A stretch of DNA of 64,000 bases from Nocardioides immobilis (GTDB lineage: Bacteria; Actinomycetota; Actinomycetes; Propionibacteriales; Nocardioidaceae): the NCBI RefSeq assembly GCF_003515065.1, contig NZ_QXGH01000015.1, positions 159,135 through 223,134 on the forward strand, read 5' to 3'. The notes under the pieces were generated by a model. It searched no databases. It was given only the letters and a program-made list of their open reading frames with translations, and was not told the DNA's origin. Numbering within the stretch: the first letter of the stretch is position 1; each line of letters opens with the position of its first letter. The position numbers were made by a program, and so were the translations under genes. Positions 60,003 through 64,000 of the stretch are shown one piece after another.

Positions 60003-61340
60003 GTGACGGAGATCCCCACCCTCGAGCAGTTGCACGCCCTCGGCGCCGCGCAGCAGCCGACGTACGACGACCCGGCCGCCGTGGCTGCCGCCGTCACGCG
60101 GTTGCGGACCATGCCGCCGCTGGTGTTTGCGGGCGAGTGCGACGAGCTCAAGGCGAAGGTCGCGGCCGCGAGCCGCGGCGAGGCGTTCATCCTCCAGGGT
60201 GGCGACTGCGCCGAGACGTTCGTCGACGCGACGGCCGACAACGTCCGCAACAAGCTGCGCGTGCTGCTCCAGATGGCGGTCGTCCTCACCTACGCCGCGT
60301 CGGTGCCGGTCGTGAAGGTGGGCCGGCTCGCCGGCCAGTACGCCAAGCCGCGCTCGTCGGACAAGGAGACGCGTGACGGGGTCACGCTGCCGGCCTACCG
60401 CGGCGACGCCGTCAACGGCTTCGAGTTCACGCCGGAGTCACGCCGCCCCGACCCGCAGCGGCTGCTCGACGTCTACCACGCGTCCGCGTCGACGCTGAAC
60501 CTCGTGCGCGCGTTCACCACCGGCGGCTACGCCGACCTGCGCCAGGTCCACACCTGGAACTCCGAGTTCGTGCGCAACAGCCCGGTCGGCCAGCACTACG
60601 AGGCGATGGCCGCGGAGATCGACCGCGCCCTCACCTTCATGCAGGCGATCGGCGCCAACCCGGACGAGTTCCACCGGGTCGACTTCTACTCGTCCCACGA
60701 GGCGCTGCTGCTGGAGTACGAGCACGCCATGACGCGCACCGACTCGCGCACCGAGCTGCCCTACAACGTGTCCGCGCACATGGTCTGGATCGGTGAGCGC
60801 ACCCGGCAGCTCGACGGCGCCCACGTGGAGTACTTCCGGCACATCCGCAACCCGATCGGCTGCAAGCTCGGCCCGACCGCGACCGCCGACGAGGCGCTCG
60901 ATCTCGCCGCGAAGCTCAACCCCACCAACGAGCCGGGCCGGCTCACCTTCATCACCCGGTTCGGTGCCGGCAAGATCCGCGAGGGACTGCCGCACCTGGT
61001 CGAGAAGGTCACGGCCGAGGGCGTCGACGTCGCCTGGGTGTGCGACGCCATGCACGGCAACACCTTCGAGACCTCCAACGGCTACAAGACCCGCCGCTTC
61101 GAGGACGTCCTCGACGAGGTGCAGGGCTTCTTCGACGTGCACCGGGCGCTCGGCACGACCCCCGCGGGCATCCTGGTGGAGAACACCGGCGACGACGTCA
61201 CCGAGATCATCGGTGGCGGCGAGGAGCTGGACGAGCTGGGCCTCGCGCACCGGTACGAGTCGGTCGTCGACCCCCGGCTCAACCGGGTGCAGTCGCTGGA
61301 GATGGCGTTCCTCGTAGCGGAGATGCTGCGGCGGACCTGA
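60003..61340 (+). CDS. aroG: Class II 3-deoxy-7-phosphoheptulonate (DAHP) synthase
   Basis: This 445-residue enzyme condenses phosphoenolpyruvate and erythrose 4-phosphate, the first step of the shikimate pathway. Class II hallmarks are FILQGGDCAETF (metal Cys near 67), KVGRLAGQYAKPRS, GADEFHRVDFYSSHEALLLEYE-like segment, HMVWIGERTRQLDGAH, PIGCKLGP and WVCDAMHGNT. Length and motifs match the mycobacterial enzyme, including the N-terminal extension used in aromatic-amino-acid feedback. Start chosen by the -10 box spacing. Confidence 0.95.
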   Translation: MTEIPTLEQLHALGAAQQPTYDDPAAVAAAVTRLRTMPPLVFAGECDELKAKVAAASRGEAFILQGGDCAETFVDATADNVRNKLRVLLQMAVVLTYAASVPVVKVGRLAGQYAKPRSSDKETRDGVTLPAYRGDAVNGFEFTPESRRPDPQRLLDVYHASASTLNLVRAFTTGGYADLRQVHTWNSEFVRNSPVGQHYEAMAAEIDRALTFMQAIGANPDEFHRVDFYSSHEALLLEYEHAMTRTDSRTELPYNVSAHMVWIGERTRQLDGAHVEYFRHIRNPIGCKLGPTATADEALDLAAKLNPTNEPGRLTFITRFGAGKIREGLPHLVEKVTAEGVDVAWVCDAMHGNTFETSNGYKTRRFEDVLDEVQGFFDVHRALGTTPAGILVENTGDDVTEIIGGGEELDELGLAHRYESVVDPRLNRVQSLEMAFLVAEMLRRT

Positions 61341-61349
61341 CCGCGGTCC

Positions 61350-61355
61350 TAGGGT
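61350..61355 (+). promoter_or_regulatory. Putative -10 box (TAGGGT) for leaderless cupredoxin gene
   Basis: TAGGGT ends six bases before ATG 61362, with no ribosome-binding site between. It lies ten bases after the DAHP synthase stop. Confidence 0.45.
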
Positions 61356-61361
61356 GGCGAG

Positions 61362-61952
61362 ATGCGCATCCGATCGCTCCTCGCGCCAGCCGGTCTCGGC
61401 GCTGCCGCGCTCCTCGCCGCTCTCGCCACCGCTCCGTCGGCCGTCGGCGGCGGATCGACCATCACCGTCGGTCCCGGTAACAGCTACACGCCGGCCAACA
61501 CGACGGTCGCCCAGGGCACGACGGTGACCTGGACGTTCCAGGGCACCCACACGACGACGTCGAACCAGGGCTTCTGGAACAGCCGGCAGCAGTCGTCCGG
61601 CAGCTTCCCCAAGACGCTGCCGTCGGCGGGGAGGTTCCCCTACCACTGCACGATCCACGCGGGCATGAACGGCAGCATCGTCGTACCGCTCAGGGTGACC
61701 GGCGGGTCCGCCGGTAGCGGCTTGACGCTGCGGTGGTCGGCGTCCTCGGCGGGGAGTGGCCGGGCGTTCGACGTCCAGTTCCGGCGCCAGGGCACGACGA
61801 CGTGGAGCCCGTTCCGCACCAACGCGACCTCCGCGACCGGGCTCTTCAATCCGTCGGGGTCCGGGACCTACCAGCTGCGGGCGCGGACCTCGAACACCAA
61901 CGCCGGCAAGGAGTCCGGCTGGTCGCCGGTCATCTCCAAGCAGATCTCGTGA
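61362..61952 (+). CDS. Secreted cupredoxin-domain protein
   Basis: The 196-residue exported protein has a signal peptide (1-27), a plastocyanin-like domain (about 30-113) with type 1 copper ligands His63 (GTHTTTS), Cys96, His99 and Met102 (YHCTIHAGMNG), and a C-terminal fibronectin-III-like domain (about 115-196). It may carry electrons or bind copper outside the cell. Its TGA overlaps the GTG of the threonine aldolase gene. Confidence 0.88.
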   Translation: MRIRSLLAPAGLGAAALLAALATAPSAVGGGSTITVGPGNSYTPANTTVAQGTTVTWTFQGTHTTTSNQGFWNSRQQSSGSFPKTLPSAGRFPYHCTIHAGMNGSIVVPLRVTGGSAGSGLTLRWSASSAGSGRAFDVQFRRQGTTTWSPFRTNATSATGLFNPSGSGTYQLRARTSNTNAGKESGWSPVISKQIS

Positions 61953-62940
61953 TCGATCTCCGGTCCGACACGGTCACCCGGCCGGGCGAGTCGATGCGCG
62001 CCGCGATGGCGCGCGCCGAGGTCGGCGACGACGTCTACGGCGAGGATCCGACCGTACGGCGGCTCGAGGAGCGGGTCGCGGAGCTGCTCGGCCACGAGGC
62101 GGCGCTCTTCACGCCGACCGGGTCGATGGCCAACGTGCTCGCGGTCGGGCTCGTGGTCGCTCCCGGACAGGAGGTGCTGTGCGAGTCGCGGGCCCACATC
62201 GCGCGGGCCGAGCTCGGCGCGCACGGCGCGGTTTCCGGCGTGACCATGCGCACCTGGTCACACCCGCGGGGCCAGATCGACCTGCCCGTCATCGAGGACC
62301 TCTTCGCGCCGGACCTCGGGCCGTTCTTCGTCCGGACCGCGGCGATCTCTGTGGAGAACACCCACAACTTCGCCGGGGGAGCGGTGCTCCCGATCGCGGA
62401 CCTGCAGGCACTGCGGGCGTTCGCCTACGCGCAGGACGCCGCCGTCCACCTCGACGGTGCCCGGGTGTGGAACGCCCACGTCGCCACCGGCGTCCCCTTC
62501 GAGGAGTACGGCGCCGCGGCCGACGTCGTGGGCGTGTGCCTGTCGAAGGGACTGGGTGCTCCGGCCGGATCCCTGGTGGTCGGGTCCGCAGCGCTGATGG
62601 CCGAGGCCCGGGTGCGGCGCAAGCGGCTCGGAGGAGGGATGCGCCAGGTCGGCGTGCTCGCTGCCGCCGGGCTGTACGCCCTCGACCACCACATCGAGCG
62701 CCTCGCCGACGACCATGCCCACGCCCGGCTGCTCGCCGCGGCCTGCGGTGTCGACCCCGCGACCGTCGACACCAACATCGTCGCCTTCGACCGGCCCGAC
62801 GCTGCCGCCTTCGTCGCCGCCGCCCGGGAGGGGGCGTGCTGGCCGGCGCCGTCGGAGCCCGCACGGTGCGCCTGGTCACGCACCTTGATGTGAGCCGGGC
62901 CGATGCTGAGCTGGCAGCGAAGGTGCTGGCGGGGCTCTGA
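61949..62940 (+). pseudogene. Low-specificity threonine aldolase-like gene with a frameshift
   Basis: From GTG 61949 the frame encodes a fold-type I PLP aldolase: IDLRSDTVTRP, FTPTGSMANV, HLDGARVWN and PLP Lys200 (CLSKGLGAPAGS). Near residue 294 the family-like sequence jumps to another frame: the in-frame reading ends at 62893 with an odd tail, while the +1-shifted frame continues as GVLAGAVGARTVRLVTHLDVS to a stop at 62940. One extra G in the run at 62830-62834 would join them. This is either a real loss of the C-terminal strand region or a sequencing error; if real, activity is doubtful. Confidence 0.85.
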
Positions 62941-63134
62941 GCTTGGCGGGCGGAGGGACCAAGGGTGGTCGCGGTGGGACCTGCGGCGTACGGCGACGCC
63001 GGGTGTTGAGGTGCGAGGTGCCGCCCGCTGGTCGAGGGGCGAAGCCCACCTTTCGTCCACAGGCCAGGAAGGAGGGTTTCGCCTGTCCACAACGGGGTTC
63101 CGAGCGTTTCGATGTGTCGGGGGTCAGGTGTTGA

Positions 63135-63797
63135 ATGTTCAGTATGGATCTCGGGACCGCACCCCTCTTCGACCTCTCCGCCCCGGTGGAGGACGAGGCC
63201 GTCGAGCCCGCTCCGGTCTCGCGTTCGCGGGAGCTGTTGGCCGGCATCCGGGACAACCGCGCAGTCCTGATCGACTGCCAGATCAGCGAGGTCCGTCGGA
63301 TCGCCGAGTGGGCGGGCGAGCATGTCGTGGCCGATACGGGCGACGCTTCGACGATCACCGAGCGGGGTCTGGACACCGGGCTTCCGGTCGCCGGCCCCGG
63401 TGCCCCGCTGATCGGCGACTTCGCGGTGATGGAGCTCTCCGCCCTGTTGGGCCGGTCGTTGGACTCCGGGCGTGCGTATGTGGGTCAGGTGGTGGAGCTG
63501 GCCTACCGGCTCCCGAAGACCTGGGCGCGGGTGCTGGAGGGGCGGGTGCCGGTGTGGAAGGCACTGCGGTTCGCGGAGTCCACCCGCACCCTGCCCGCCG
63601 ATGCTGCGGGGTTCGTGGACCGGCAGCTCGCGCCCATCGCGCACGGGGTCTCCTGGGCGCAGATCGACCGGCTGGTCGAGGAGGCCCTGGTCAGGTACGA
63701 CCCGGCCGCGGCCGAGGAGAAGCGGCAGCAGGCCCAGGAGACCCGGCGGGTCGACATCGACCTCGACCAGAGCTTGTCAAGATTTCTGTGTAAGTGA
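63135..63797 (+). pseudogene. DUF222 (13E12-type) gene cut by an insertion element
   Basis: The 220-codon frame starts at ATG 63135 and shows the DUF222 N-terminal domain (ELLAGIRDNRAVLIDCQISEVRRIAEWA, RTLPADAAGFVDRQLAPIAHGVSWAQIDRLVEEAL). Full-length relatives are about 400-500 residues and usually end in an HNH nuclease domain. Here the frame enters IS sequence around 63776 after VDIDLDQ and stops seven codons later, so the C-terminal part is separated or lost. Confidence 0.85.
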
Positions 63798-64000
63798 TCG
63801 ATCCCTTGTTGTTGATTTCGCTTACAGGTAGGGGTTGATGCGGTCGGGGTAGGCGATCGCGAGCTGGCCGAGTGCCTGCTTCCAGTTGGTCACGACCTGG
63901 CCCTCGACCAGGCGGGGCTTGGCCTTGCGCTGCGCGGCGGGCTTCCCGCGTTCCTTGGCCCGCTCGCGGGCTCGTTTGTCCTCGATGTTGCAGATCGCCA
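63776..64000 (-). mobile_element. IS256-family insertion sequence, one end (continues past right edge)
   Basis: The left terminus begins about TTGTCAAGATTTCTGTGTAA (63774-63793), which resembles the terminal repeats of actinobacterial IS256-family elements. It is followed by the 3' end of a transposase gene on the minus strand. The other end, the target duplication and full length lie outside the window. Confidence 0.8.
63822..64000 (-). CDS. IS256-family (Mutator-type) transposase, C-terminal fragment at window edge
   Basis: The 59 visible codons end in WKQALGQLAIAYPDRINPYL and a TAA at 63822-63824, the typical C-terminus of IS256/Mutator transposases, preceded by a basic KERGKPAAQRKAKPRL stretch. 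The DDE catalytic residues lie beyond the window. Confidence 0.85.
   Translation of the reverse strand, partial: AICNIEDKRARERAKERGKPAAQRKAKPRLVEGQVVTNWKQALGQLAIAYPDRINPYL

Noticed and set aside
63053..63091. Two near DnaA boxes (TCGTCCACA at 63053 and CTGTCCACA at 63083)
   Set aside because: Only two sites, each with one mismatch to the actinobacterial consensus, no dnaA or dnaN nearby, so no support for an origin.

Overview
The window is high-GC DNA with dense, mostly coupled genes (many GTGA or ATGA start-stop overlaps) and frequent GTG starts. The content points to an actinobacterium: an actinobacterial bc1-aa3 respiratory supercomplex, a MacS/MacR pair, Tad pili of actinobacterial layout, class II DAHP synthase, a DUF222 (13E12-type) gene and a c-di-AMP riboswitch before an NlpC/P60 gene. 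Nocardioidaceae is my best guess, by inference only. I saw no tRNA, rRNA, CRISPR array or prophage.

Layout. 1-1.3 kb: TusA and a cysteine desulfurase (minus). 1.4-4.5 kb: ctaC-ctaD-ctaF (plus), then an L,D-transpeptidase. 5.8-11.6 kb: a minus-strand operon for envelope glycan or glycolipid work (GT2, methyltransferase, flippase-like protein, two GT39-like enzymes), with a divergent membrane protein at 11.7-13.0 kb. 13.1-17.5 kb: ctaE-qcrC-qcrA-qcrB (minus), so the two halves of the respiratory cluster face each other across the glycan block. 17.6-20.0 kb: CtaG-like protein, a degenerate receiver protein and trpD. 20.1-22.4 kb: a large secreted Ig-repeat protein. 22.4-24.4 kb: an AsnC/Lrp sensor domain and an exonuclease/GIY-YIG fusion. 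24.5-28.5 kb: a small CxxC protein, the riboswitch, an NlpC/P60 hydrolase and two zinc metalloproteases.

28.5-38.1 kb is a compact Tad/Flp pilus locus on the minus strand: cpaB-cpaE-cpaF-(VWA-)tadB-tadC, a NarL-type two-component system and three Flp pilins, two of them identical proteins from a recent duplication. No prepilin peptidase lies in the window. 38.3-51.8 kb holds an acyl-CoA ligase, a START-like protein, an ArsA-like ATPase with two tandem ROK kinases, an esterase, a PlsC acyltransferase, and macS/macR separated by a flavin-reductase-like gene and an NfeD-SPFH pair.

51.9-59.9 kb is the most unusual stretch: a DUF1028 protein, a phosphofructokinase with PPi-type residues, an amidohydrolase, an APC permease, a 677-residue fusion of an enolase-superfamily (MLE-type) enzyme with a Cys-nucleophile alpha/beta hydrolase, and, convergent and overlapping it, a FeeM-like acyltransferase fused to a cyclic-nucleotide-binding domain. 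Together these suggest amide, dipeptide or acyl-amino-acid metabolism (inference). The window ends with DAHP synthase, a secreted cupredoxin, a frameshifted threonine aldolase, and a DUF222 gene cut by an IS256-family element that runs off the right edge.

Many genes here have a TANNNT box 6-7 bases before the start codon, which suggests widespread leaderless transcription.
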